DNA of 64,000 bases from the NCBI GenBank assembly GCA_025408445.1, contig JANYIZ010000013.1:1-64000 (forward strand), given 5' to 3'. Positions within the stretch are counted from its first letter, which is position 1. Every line of letters begins with the position of its first letter. The stretch comes from Frigoribacterium sp. GTDB taxonomy: Bacteria; Actinomycetota; Actinomycetes; Actinomycetales; Microbacteriaceae. The position numbers and the translations under genes are program-made. A model generated the notes under the pieces. The model saw nothing but the letters and a program-made list of their open reading frames with translations, did not search any database and had not been told where the DNA came from. Shown piece after piece: positions 1-7,699 of the stretch.

Positions 1-1
1 G

Positions 2-613
2 ATCATGCTCCAGGCCAACACCTTCGAGCGTCTCTGCCTCGGCCAGCTGCACGAGACGATCGGCCCGCGCGACGGCGAAGACCCGATCGACCACTACATC
101 CAGGTACTCGCCGACAAGACCGGATCGCTCATTGCCGCCGCAGCGGAGATGGGCATAATGTTCGGCAATGCCCCGGAGGAATATCGCACCCCGGTGAAGG
201 TTTTTGGCGAGAAGATCGGCGTCGCGTTCCAGCTGATCGACGACGTGATCGACTTGGCGGCCGGCGAGGAGGAGACAGGCAAAACCCCCGGAACCGACCT
301 GCGGTCCGGGGTCGCTACTCTCCCGCTGCTGTACCTGCGCGATCTCGCGAAGACCGATGTGGATTCCGCCGACCTGCTTACCCGCCTCGAGCGCGACGTC
401 AACGCGGCGCACTACTCGCCCGAAAATGACGATGAGGCGGAGCTCGCCAACGCGATCGCCGAGTTGCGCGGCCACGAGGTGACGCAGAAGACTCTGGACG
501 AGGCACACCGATGGGCGCGGGAGGCCGTGGAAGCGCTCGTCCCGCTGCCAGCCGGCCCCGTGAAGAAGGCCCTCACCCGCTTTGCCGAGAGCGTCGTCGA
601 ACGCTCCAACTAA
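2..613 (+). CDS. Polyprenyl diphosphate synthase, C-terminal part (5' end outside window)
   Basis: This is the C-terminal ~203 residues of a trans-isoprenyl diphosphate synthase. These enzymes condense isopentenyl diphosphate onto an allylic diphosphate to make long-chain prenyl diphosphates for menaquinone or carotenoid synthesis. The second aspartate-rich motif is visible (AFQLIDDVIDLAAG), followed by the usual GKTPGTDLRSG stretch. The frame is open to the left edge, so the start and the first Asp-rich motif lie outside the window, and the Met codon at 5 is internal. Chain length cannot be told from this part. fprA follows 60 bp downstream on the same strand; the linkage to quinone or redox metabolism is inference. 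Confidence 0.9.
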   Translation: MMLQANTFERLCLGQLHETIGPRDGEDPIDHYIQVLADKTGSLIAAAAEMGIMFGNAPEEYRTPVKVFGEKIGVAFQLIDDVIDLAAGEEETGKTPGTDLRSGVATLPLLYLRDLAKTDVDSADLLTRLERDVNAAHYSPENDDEAELANAIAELRGHEVTQKTLDEAHRWAREAVEALVPLPAGPVKKALTRFAESVVERSN

Positions 614-673
614 CCGCAGCGCCATCCCGCGGGTCGAGACAGTCGAGATCTGCTGCAGACCAACAAGGAACCC

Positions 674-2026
674 ATGACGAAACTGAGACTTGCCATTGTC
701 GGTGCCGGTCCCGCAGGAATATATGCGGCCGACATCCTACTGAAGGCGGAGAAGAACTTCGAGGTGTCGATCGACCTGTTCGAGCAGCTTCCGGCTCCGT
801 ACGGACTGGTTCGCTACGGCGTCGCCCCCGACCATCCGCGGATCAAGGGAATTATCACGGCGCTGCGCGAAGTGCTCGACACCGGTCGTATTCGTCTCTT
901 CGGTAACGTGCTCTACGGTCAAGACATCACCCTCGACGATCTCAAGGCCCACTACAACGCCGTGATTTTCTCCACCGGTGCGGTGCGCGATGCCGATCTG
1001 GACATCCCGGGGATCGATCTCGACGGCAGCTACGGTGCCGCCGAGTTCGTGAGCTGGTACGACGGGCATCCCGACGTGCCGCGCGGATGGCCGCTCGAGG
1101 CAAAGCAAGTGGCGGTGATCGGCAACGGCAACGTGGCCCTCGATGTGGCTCGCATTCTCGCGAAGCACGCGGACGACCTGCTGCCGACCGAGATCCCGGC
1201 CAACGTCTACGAGGCCCTCGCCGCCTCTCCAGTGACCGACGTCCACGTCTTCGGGCGCCGCGGACCAATGCAGGTGAAGTTCACACCGCTAGAGTTGCGC
1301 GAACTCGGCGAGTTGCGAGATGTGGACATGATCGTGCACGACGAGGACTTCGACTACGACGAGGCGTCGAAGGCCGCGATCGCGAGCAATAAGCAGGTGT
1401 TCGTGATCGATAAGGTGTTCACCGGGTGGCGCGCACGGGAGGCTGGCACCGCATCCCGACGGCTGCACCTGCATTTCCACGCGAACCCGGTGGCGGTCAC
1501 CGGAGACGGGCGGGTGGAGGGATTCCGCTACGAACGCACTGCCCCCGACGGGCAGGGTGGAGTCGTCGGCACCGGCGAAGTCCGCGAACTGCCGGTTCAG
1601 GCCGTGTATCGCGCGGTCGGATACTTCGGGTCGCCCCTGCCGGGGATCCCCTTCGACGAGAGGCGCGGCATCATTCCCAACCGTGAAGGCCAGGTTTTGG
1701 ATGATACGGACCACCCGGTGCCCGGTGTCTACGCCACGGGCTGGATCAAGCGCGGACCGGTTGGACTGATCGGACACACCAAGAGCGATGCGATGGAGAC
1801 CATCAAGCATGTTGTGAACGACCAGGCGAATTGGTGGGCACCGTCGCATCCCGACGAGCAGTCCGTGGTCGACCTCCTTCAGGAGCGGGGAGTGGAATAC
1901 ACCGACCTCAGCGGCTGGCATCGTCTCGATGAGCACGAGAAAGCGCTGGGCGAACCAGTCGGCCGCCTGCGTATTAAGATCGTGCCTCGCGTCGAGATGG
2001 TCGCGGTGTCGCGCTCCGAGGCCTGA
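674..2026 (+). CDS. fprA: FAD-dependent ferredoxin--NADP+ reductase (adrenodoxin-reductase type)
   Basis: The 450-residue flavoprotein transfers electrons between NADPH and ferredoxin in the cytoplasm. The N-terminal FAD Rossmann motif is VGAGPAGIYAA (about residues 8-18). It is followed by LPAPYGLVRYGVAPDHP, a hallmark of the FprA/adrenodoxin reductase family. The second, NADP-binding Rossmann motif is VIGNGNVALDVAR near residue 150, and the C-terminal GWIKRGPVGLIGHTKSDA block closes the FAD site. The length is typical of mycobacterial FprA. The ATG at 674 is preceded by AAGGA at good spacing. The gene converges on the cardiolipin synthase gene, with 33 bp between stops and no clear terminator. 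Confidence 0.95.
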   Translation: MTKLRLAIVGAGPAGIYAADILLKAEKNFEVSIDLFEQLPAPYGLVRYGVAPDHPRIKGIITALREVLDTGRIRLFGNVLYGQDITLDDLKAHYNAVIFSTGAVRDADLDIPGIDLDGSYGAAEFVSWYDGHPDVPRGWPLEAKQVAVIGNGNVALDVARILAKHADDLLPTEIPANVYEALAASPVTDVHVFGRRGPMQVKFTPLELRELGELRDVDMIVHDEDFDYDEASKAAIASNKQVFVIDKVFTGWRAREAGTASRRLHLHFHANPVAVTGDGRVEGFRYERTAPDGQGGVVGTGEVRELPVQAVYRAVGYFGSPLPGIPFDERRGIIPNREGQVLDDTDHPVPGVYATGWIKRGPVGLIGHTKSDAMETIKHVVNDQANWWAPSHPDEQSVVDLLQERGVEYTDLSGWHRLDEHEKALGEPVGRLRIKIVPRVEMVAVSRSEA

Positions 2027-2059
2027 TCCACCGCTGCACGGGACCAGTCAAGCCACGCG

Positions 2060-3535
2060 TTACTGAACTGCGGCGGTCAGCCGCGCGGTGTTGTCGAGCA
2101 CTTTCGAGCGGAGGGGTCGGGTTAGCCAGTCGTCGAGCAGCAGTTCCGTGCTGTGCTCGCGATAGGTCTCCTCTATTTCACGCAGTTGGGCCACGATCTG
2201 ACGACCGTGCACCATGATCGATATCTCGTAGTTGAGGGTGAACGAGCGCATGTCCATATTGCTTGACCCGATCACCGCCACCTCATCATCGATCGTGAAA
2301 TGCTTCGCGTGCAGCACCGTCGGCGACGTGTACAACCAGATGCGCACGCCGGCTCGCAGCAGCGCCTCGTAGTAACTGCGCTGGGCGTGGAAGACCACGG
2401 GTTGGTCGGCCACGGCTGAGCAAAAGAGCTGCACGTCGAGCCCGCGGTAGGCGGCGTTGGTGATCGCGTAGAGCATCGAATCGTCTGGCACGAAATACGG
2501 ACTCGTGATGATCACCCGGCGTCGTGCGTTGTACACGAGCGAGTCGAAAAGCCGAAGGTTGTTCTCGAGGTCAAACCCCGGCCCACTCGGCACCACCTGG
2601 GCATCGATCGCACCCACGATTTTCGCATCGGGAAAGCGGTCGGTCTCCCGCAGGAGCAACTCGTCGGTCTCGCTATACCAGTCCGTGACGAAAAGTGCGT
2701 TGATGCCGGCGACGACCGGTCCCTCGAATCGCACCATCAGGTCCTTCCACTGCAGGCCGCGACGGATGTTGCCGCGCTTGTTGTAGCTGCGATCGATCAT
2801 GTTCTGCGATCCGGTGAACGCGACGGTGCGATCGATCACGAGCAGCTTGCGGTGGTTACGCAGGTCGGGACGCTGCCAGCGTCCGCGCCAGGGCTGCACC
2901 GGCAGCATCAGCTGCCACAGCGCTCCGATGCGCTTCAGCCGACGAATGGTGCGCAGGTAGCCGGGGGAGCGTATCGACGCGATGTGGTCGAGCAACACCC
3001 GCACGGTCACCCCTCGCGACACCGCGGCCTCGAGCGCATCGAAGAACGGCTTCGTTGTCTGGTCGTACGACAGGATGTAGAACTCCGCGTGCACGAATCG
3101 CTTCGCCTGGCCCACCGCCTCGGTCATTGCGGCGAGGGACCCGGCATAGTCGGTGTACAGCTTCGCCGTGTTGCCCCCGACCAGGGGCATCGAGCCCAGA
3201 GTGCGATTCTGTTCCACGATCGGTTCGAGCCACGACGGAAAGTCGATTTCCTTCTCCACCCGGTCCATTCCCTCGGTCGTCTCGAGGATGAAGGCGTTGA
3301 TCTCGACCTGTTTCTCCCTCCGGCGCTTCGGCAACTTCGTGCTGCCGAAGAGCAGGAACAGGAGGATCCCGACGTACGGGATGAGGAAGATCGCGAGCAA
3401 CCACGCCATAGCGGTTTGCGGCTTGCGGTTCTGTGGAACCACAATCACCGCGATCACCCGGATCGAAATGTCGACTACCAGAGCGATCGTGGCGAAGAGG
3501 GAGCTGGCGAAGAAATTGACGACGAACGAAATCAT
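2060..3535 (-). CDS. cls: Cardiolipin synthase (phospholipase D family)
   Basis: The 491-residue membrane enzyme makes cardiolipin from phosphatidylglycerol by phosphatidyl transfer. Two hydrophobic N-terminal segments (about residues 5-32 and 43-64) anchor it. Both HKD catalytic motifs are intact: H228-K230-D235 in NHRKLLVIDRT and H409-K411-D416 in LHAKHFTIDDE, each followed by the GSQN/GSSN turn. Domain order and length match bacterial ClsA-like proteins. It lies 21 bp downstream of yajQ on the same strand, so co-transcription is likely. It lies outside the mirrored part of the window except for nothing: its mirror would fall beyond base 64000. Confidence 0.95.
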   Translation of the reverse strand: MISFVVNFFASSLFATIALVVDISIRVIAVIVVPQNRKPQTAMAWLLAIFLIPYVGILLFLLFGSTKLPKRRREKQVEINAFILETTEGMDRVEKEIDFPSWLEPIVEQNRTLGSMPLVGGNTAKLYTDYAGSLAAMTEAVGQAKRFVHAEFYILSYDQTTKPFFDALEAAVSRGVTVRVLLDHIASIRSPGYLRTIRRLKRIGALWQLMLPVQPWRGRWQRPDLRNHRKLLVIDRTVAFTGSQNMIDRSYNKRGNIRRGLQWKDLMVRFEGPVVAGINALFVTDWYSETDELLLRETDRFPDAKIVGAIDAQVVPSGPGFDLENNLRLFDSLVYNARRRVIITSPYFVPDDSMLYAITNAAYRGLDVQLFCSAVADQPVVFHAQRSYYEALLRAGVRIWLYTSPTVLHAKHFTIDDEVAVIGSSNMDMRSFTLNYEISIMVHGRQIVAQLREIEETYREHSTELLLDDWLTRPLRSKVLDNTARLTAAVQ

Positions 3536-3556
3536 TGGGTCGCGTGGACAGCAGGC

Positions 3557-4045
3557 TCAGCGGAAGTTGACGAACTGAAGGTCGATATCGAGATCCGCGC
3601 CCTTGAGGATTGCCATCGTCGACTGCAAATCGTCGCGGCTTTTCGAGGTGACCCGAAGTTCGTCGCCCTGGATTTGCGCCTTCACGCTCTTGGGTCCCTC
3701 GTCGCGGATGAGTTTTGAGACCTTTTTCGCATCCTCACTCGAGATTCCGTTTTTCAGCGAAATGTCGATGCGGTACTCCTTTCCTGACGGATAGGGTTCC
3801 CCGGTATCGAGGCTGCGCAGCGAGATGCCTCGCTTGATGAACTTGGCCTCGAGCACTTCGAGCACTGCCTTAACGCGATCCTCCGATGAGGCCTTGAGCA
3901 GCAGCTTCTCGCCACTCCAATTCACCTCTGCGCCCACATTCTTGAAGTCGTATCGCTGCGCGATTTCCTTCTGTGCCTGATGGAGCGCGTTGTCGGCCTC
4001 CATTTTGTCGACCTTGCTCACGATGTCAAAAGTTGGGTCAGCCAT
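3557..4045 (-). CDS. yajQ: YajQ family nucleotide-binding protein
   Basis: The 162-residue cytosolic protein starts with the family signature (M)ADPTFDIVSKVDKMEADNA and ends with LDIDLQFVNFR, both typical of YajQ/DUF520. Some members bind cyclic di-GMP, and RNA or nucleotide binding has been reported; the role in this organism is unknown. The length is normal and the frame intact. It is divergent from the lytic transglycosylase gene across 41 bp and is followed by cls. The palindrome arm, as far as this window shows it, begins inside this gene. Confidence 0.95.
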   Translation of the reverse strand: MADPTFDIVSKVDKMEADNALHQAQKEIAQRYDFKNVGAEVNWSGEKLLLKASSEDRVKAVLEVLEAKFIKRGISLRSLDTGEPYPSGKEYRIDISLKNGISSEDAKKVSKLIRDEGPKSVKAQIQGDELRVTSKSRDDLQSTMAILKGADLDIDLQFVNFR

Positions 4046-4086
4046 TCCAGCAGTTTAACGGGCCGGTCAGGCGAAGATAGGATCCG

Positions 4087-4860
4087 ATGTCGAATCTGCG
4101 AGTGGTCCTGATTTCCGCGGCCGGCGTACTGGCCACCGTTGCCGTGGTCGGGGCCATCGTGGCCTTCACGCTGCCGGGAGGGGTCGGACTACCGGGGCGT
4201 CCGGATGCCGAGAGCCCCTCGATCCCGCTCGCCCGGTTTGCGACGGCCGCGCCGGTCAGCGCAGCGCCAGATCCGGCCGGTCCCGCGCTCTCCGCCCTCG
4301 CCGACCCGGCCTGGGTCGTGGCCACCGCGAGGAAGACCGGTATTCCCCCGCGCGCGCTTGCTGCCTATGCCGGCGTCGCGATCTCGTTCGAGAGTCGCCC
4401 CTGTGGAATTGGTTGGAACACTCTCGCTGGCATCGGCGAGGTCGAATCCCGCCACGGCACCATCTTTGGAGGCAGAATCGCGGCCAATGGCTCTGCGATT
4501 CCGCCGATTTTCGGGATTCCGCTCAGCGGGGGTGCGGTGGCAAACATCCCCGACTCCGACAAGGGGGCGATCGACGGCGACGCAACGATCGACCGTGCGG
4601 TGGGTCCGATGCAGCTCATCCCCGAAACTTGGCGCAACTGGCATGCGGACGGCAACGCCGACGGGGTGCAGGATCCACAGAACATCGACGACGCAACTCT
4701 CGCTGCGGCGAGCTACCTATGCCGCGCGGGAGGAAAGGCCCTCGATACCGAGAGCGGCTGGCGCAAGGCAGTGCTCGCTTATAACGGGTCGAATCGGTAC
4801 CTCGCTGACGTGATTCGATATTCCACCGGCTACGCGAGGGACGTCGACCCTGTGCAGTAA
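4087..4860 (+). CDS. Membrane-anchored lytic murein transglycosylase (MltB/SLT_2-like)
   Basis: The 257-residue protein has an N-terminal hydrophobic segment (residues 7-30), a low-complexity Ala/Pro linker, and a transglycosylase domain from about residue 70. Family landmarks are GIGEVESRHG with the likely catalytic Glu120, AVGPMQLIPETW, the calcium-site-like DGNADGVQDPQNIDDA stretch, and AVLAYNGSNRYLADV. It should cleave peptidoglycan glycan strands with formation of 1,6-anhydro ends at the outer face of the membrane. The start fits the divergent 41-bp gap to yajQ. The stop codon is the first three bases of a 15-bp tandem repeat. Confidence 0.88.
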   Translation: MSNLRVVLISAAGVLATVAVVGAIVAFTLPGGVGLPGRPDAESPSIPLARFATAAPVSAAPDPAGPALSALADPAWVVATARKTGIPPRALAAYAGVAISFESRPCGIGWNTLAGIGEVESRHGTIFGGRIAANGSAIPPIFGIPLSGGAVANIPDSDKGAIDGDATIDRAVGPMQLIPETWRNWHADGNADGVQDPQNIDDATLAAASYLCRAGGKALDTESGWRKAVLAYNGSNRYLADVIRYSTGYARDVDPVQ

Positions 4861-4902
4861 CAGGCGGCGAAGTAACAGGCGGTGCACTAACAGGCGGTCA
4901 AA
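4858..4902 (+). repeat. Three tandem 15-bp units starting at the transglycosylase stop codon
   Basis: The units begin at 4858, 4873 and 4888, and each starts TAACAGGCGG with a variable last five bases. The first unit includes the TAA stop of the transglycosylase gene, so the repeat supplies three in-frame stops in a row. This looks like slippage duplication; a role in translation or transcript ending is speculative. Confidence 0.85.
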
Positions 4903-5065
4903 TGCGGCATCCGCAACCTCCTGGATGCCAGCCACGGCGCCTGCCCATCGCACCTGTCGTGCGACCAACTGAAACCTATTACCTCGGTCGTCGCTTACCC
5001 GATTTCGCGGAGGCCGTTCACCCTGTATCCTTACGATGCACCGTTGACCTATGGTTGGCGGGCAT

Positions 5066-5150
5066 GGCAAGTTACCCAAGTGGCCAAAGGGATCTGACTG
5101 TAAATCAGCCGTCTACGACTTCGTGAGTTCGAATCTCGCACTTGCCACCA
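5066..5150 (+). tRNA. tRNA-Tyr (GTA), CCA encoded
   Basis: The acceptor GGCAAGT (5066-5072) pairs with ACTTGCC (5140-5146), followed by discriminator A and an encoded CCA. The anticodon loop is CTGTAAA with anticodon GTA. The 85-nt length with a long variable arm is typical of bacterial tRNA-Tyr. The T arm contains GAGTTCGAATCTC. Confidence 0.96.
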
Positions 5151-5167
5151 TTACCAGCGCGAACACC

Positions 5168-5196
5168 GGCCCGCCTCGACACGAGACGGGCCTTTC
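5168..5196 (+). terminator. Rho-independent-like terminator after tRNA-Tyr
   Basis: GGCCCG-C-CTCG, loop ACA, CGAG-A-CGGGCC forms a GC-rich stem at 5168-5192 and is followed by TTT. It sits 18 bp after the tRNA, in the expected place. The T-run is short. Confidence 0.7.
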
Positions 5197-5199
5197 GCG

Positions 5200-5652
5200 T
5201 TTAAGCACCAGGGGAGATTTGTGCGGTAAGGGTGGGGCTTTTTTCGCGGGCACGCCGATTCGAGCCGGAGCGGCAATCGAAATTTCATCGGCACTGGATA
5301 GGCGCTGGTGGTTACCGGATTTTCGTATCTCGCCGCGACTTTTCAATGGCTGCTCCGCGAACGCTGAAGACAAATTCAGACTCTCGTGAACCACGGGTGT
5401 GGCCACCTCACGGACCCGACGTAATTGCCGTTTGGCACAGAGTGTCGTAGCCTTTACCCGTTCGTTATAATTTCCACGGGCTTCGGCCCGGGGATTTGCG
5501 GCATAGACCACGTCATTATCTGACATGCCAATTCCAGACCCACAGACGTACTCGAGTTCTCCATCTCGCTGTATTCGTTGTTGGAGGACCACCAGCTGTG
5601 ATCGTTTTTTGTTTGACGCCCGCTCGGCCGACGAAGTCGGAGAATCGCTAGC
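5200..5652 (+). promoter_or_regulatory. 450-bp intergenic leader of the first M23 gene with candidate promoter
   Basis: No convincing gene is present. A perfect -10 TATAAT lies at 5466-5471 with a weak TGTCGT 17 bp upstream (5443-5448). A compact hairpin CGGGC-TTCG-GCCCG (5477-5490) follows at once, in the predicted transcript. The leader would be about 175 nt. I looked for the c-di-AMP (ydaO) riboswitch found ahead of some actinobacterial cell-wall hydrolase genes and did not recognise it. Confidence 0.35.
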
Positions 5653-6594
5653 GTGGCGGATTTCAGCTGGAATCTCGACTCAGCAGATGTCGCGGGCCAC
5701 GCGGGCGCCACTCCCGACGCAGTACCGTTCATTTCGCGTCGCAACCTGAGGGCACAAGAGAACGCAGCACCGGCGTCCCGGGCACGAAAGGCCAGGGTTC
5801 CGCGGCGCTTGACGTCGGCGAGACCGACACCGGTGCGAGCCGCTCGGGTGAAGTCGGTTCCGGCAACGTCCGCACGGTCATCCACTCCCCGACGCGCGAA
5901 GGTAATCCGCAAATTCGTCACCTTCGGAGCGATGTTCGGGGCGGGTGCACTGCTCGTGGCGACCTCGCTGCCAGCGGTGGCTCTCCCCGGTAACTCGGCG
6001 AGTGCTTCAAGCGCGCAGTTCCCGACGCAGGCGAGCTCGGAGGTGCAGGGACTCGCTGTCGCCGGCACCGCCCTCGATGCGGCGACGACGCGGGATTCCT
6101 ACACGGTCGTCAACACCATCCAGCCGTCCCGTATGCAGCTCGGCAGTCAGAACTTCGAGTACACGAACGATGTGAACGGCACAATCCAGTGGCCCTTCCC
6201 CGCCCCGGTGCCAATCAGCTCCGGGTTTGGCGGGCGCGTGTCACCGTGCTCTGGATGCTCATCCTTCCATGAGGGGGTTGACTTCGTTCCTGGCTCTGGC
6301 ACGCCCATCGGCGCGGTTGCGAACGGCACGGTTACCTTTGCCGCGTACGACTCGAGCTTTGGCTATCACGTGATCGTCGACCACAACATCAATGGCCAGA
6401 AGGTGCAGAGCCTCTACGCCCACATGCTTGCGGGATCGATAAAGGTCGTAGTTGGCCAGCAGGTCACGGTGACCCAGGAAATCGGGCAGGTCGGCAGCAC
6501 CGGGCATTCCACCGGAGCGCATCTTCACCTCGAAATCCACCTCGATGGAACACCGGTCGACCCCTTCGCCTGGCTCAAGGCGAACGCGAACTGA
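5653..6594 (+). CDS. Secreted/anchored M23 family metallopeptidase, copy 1 of a tandem pair
   Basis: The 313-residue LytM-type endopeptidase is expected to cut peptidoglycan cross-bridges outside the membrane. A basic N-terminal region (residues 28-87, rich in Arg/Lys/Ala) precedes a hydrophobic segment (about 88-111) ending in PAVALPG. The peptidase domain is near residues 178-313. The zinc ligands are His206 and Asp210 in FHEGVDF and His292 in GAHLHLEIH. Cys199 and Cys202 (CSGC) lie just before the first ligand and could form a disulfide. The start is GTG at 5653. The long N-terminal extension before the membrane segment is unusual and may mean a later start. The neighbour at 6833 is a paralogue with the same layout. 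Confidence 0.9.
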   Translation: MADFSWNLDSADVAGHAGATPDAVPFISRRNLRAQENAAPASRARKARVPRRLTSARPTPVRAARVKSVPATSARSSTPRRAKVIRKFVTFGAMFGAGALLVATSLPAVALPGNSASASSAQFPTQASSEVQGLAVAGTALDAATTRDSYTVVNTIQPSRMQLGSQNFEYTNDVNGTIQWPFPAPVPISSGFGGRVSPCSGCSSFHEGVDFVPGSGTPIGAVANGTVTFAAYDSSFGYHVIVDHNINGQKVQSLYAHMLAGSIKVVVGQQVTVTQEIGQVGSTGHSTGAHLHLEIHLDGTPVDPFAWLKANAN

Positions 6595-6832
6595 AATCCG
6601 CCCCCGCATGCGGGGTGGTCTTCCGTGGTCTTTTTGGCTACTGTTAGCGAACTCGTTACTTACGCATGGAGCCAGCGGCGTCGCGAGCCCAAAGGACGTT
6701 TGTGGCCGTACCAGTCCACTGGTACCGCGCAGCGTCGCAAGGAGCACCTGTCATGTCGACTGCAGTCGCAAGCCTGTCCTGTGCATGTGGGAGCGCTCCA
6801 CTGGGAGTGCCGTTCGCTGGCTCGGGAGGCCT

Positions 6833-7696
6833 GTGACCGACGACATCGGGCTGCCCTCGGCGCGAAGCCGCCGAGAGTTGGCAGAACGCCGCGCCTCCGC
6901 ACCTCGTCTTCGCACCCGCCGAGCCCGAACAGTGGCGGTCGCGATTCGCCCCGCAGCACCGCTGCGACGCAATAGATTCAGACGCGTTCTGCGCAAGCTG
7001 ATGACCGTCGGAGCGATGGCCGGTGCCGGTGCACTGCTCATCTCCACGTCGCTGCCGGCCAGCGCGTTCCTCAACTCATCGGGCGTGTCCAGTGCCTCCG
7101 CGACCACCACATCAGCAAGCGCGGGGGTGCCAGTGCAAAACCTGAGGGTTGATGCCAACGCCGCAGTCGCCGCACCCCCTCGCGACGCCTACACGGTCGT
7201 CTCCCTCGTGCAGCAGATCGCTACGAAATACGCGTCGGCGGCGCGCAGTACTGCCTACACGAACGATCCGAACGGCACGATCCAGTGGCCCTTCCCCGTG
7301 CCGGTGCCGATCGCCTCCGGCTTCGGGCCCCGCCAGGTTGAAGGGTGCGGATTCTGCTCAACCTTCCACGAAGGTGTCGATTTCACTCCGGGCTCTGGCG
7401 TCCCCATCCAGGCCATCGCCAACGGCGTCGTGAGCAAGGTCGAATTCGACGGCGGCGGTCTCGGCAACAACGTGACAATCGACCACAACATCAACGGCCA
7501 GAAGGTGCAGAGCATCTATGGCCACATGCTTGCCGGGTCGGTGCGCATGGTCGTCGGCCAGATGGTGAAGGTGACCGACCAAGTGGGCCGGGTGGGCAGC
7601 AGCGGCGCCTCTACGGGCGCTCACCTCCACCTCGAGATCCACCTCAACAACACACCCGTTGATCCGTTCGCATGGCTCAAGGCCAACGCGAACTAA
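6833..7696 (+). CDS. Secreted/anchored M23 family metallopeptidase, copy 2 of a tandem pair
   Basis: A paralogue of the preceding gene, probably also a peptidoglycan endopeptidase. I chose GTG at 6833 because GGGAGG lies just upstream (6823-6828); the same frame is open further upstream but lacks protein-like character. The 287-residue product has a basic N terminus, a hydrophobic segment reading LMTVGAMAGAGALLISTSLPASA, and a C-terminal M23 domain. The domain has FHEGVDF, GAHLHLEIH, a CGFC pair before the first ligand, and the same WLKANAN ending as copy 1. The two genes are separated by 238 bp containing the CCCCGCATGCGGGG palindrome (6602-6615). It converges on the alpha-glucosidase gene with only 3 bp between the stops. 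Confidence 0.9.
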   Translation: MTDDIGLPSARSRRELAERRASAPRLRTRRARTVAVAIRPAAPLRRNRFRRVLRKLMTVGAMAGAGALLISTSLPASAFLNSSGVSSASATTTSASAGVPVQNLRVDANAAVAAPPRDAYTVVSLVQQIATKYASAARSTAYTNDPNGTIQWPFPVPVPIASGFGPRQVEGCGFCSTFHEGVDFTPGSGVPIQAIANGVVSKVEFDGGGLGNNVTIDHNINGQKVQSIYGHMLAGSVRMVVGQMVKVTDQVGRVGSSGASTGAHLHLEIHLNNTPVDPFAWLKANAN

Positions 7697-7699
7697 CAT

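Noticed and set aside
5200-5652. c-di-AMP (ydaO) riboswitch ahead of the M23 gene
   Set aside because: The context fits, but I could not find the conserved core; only a small TTCG hairpin is present. A covariance-model search would decide.
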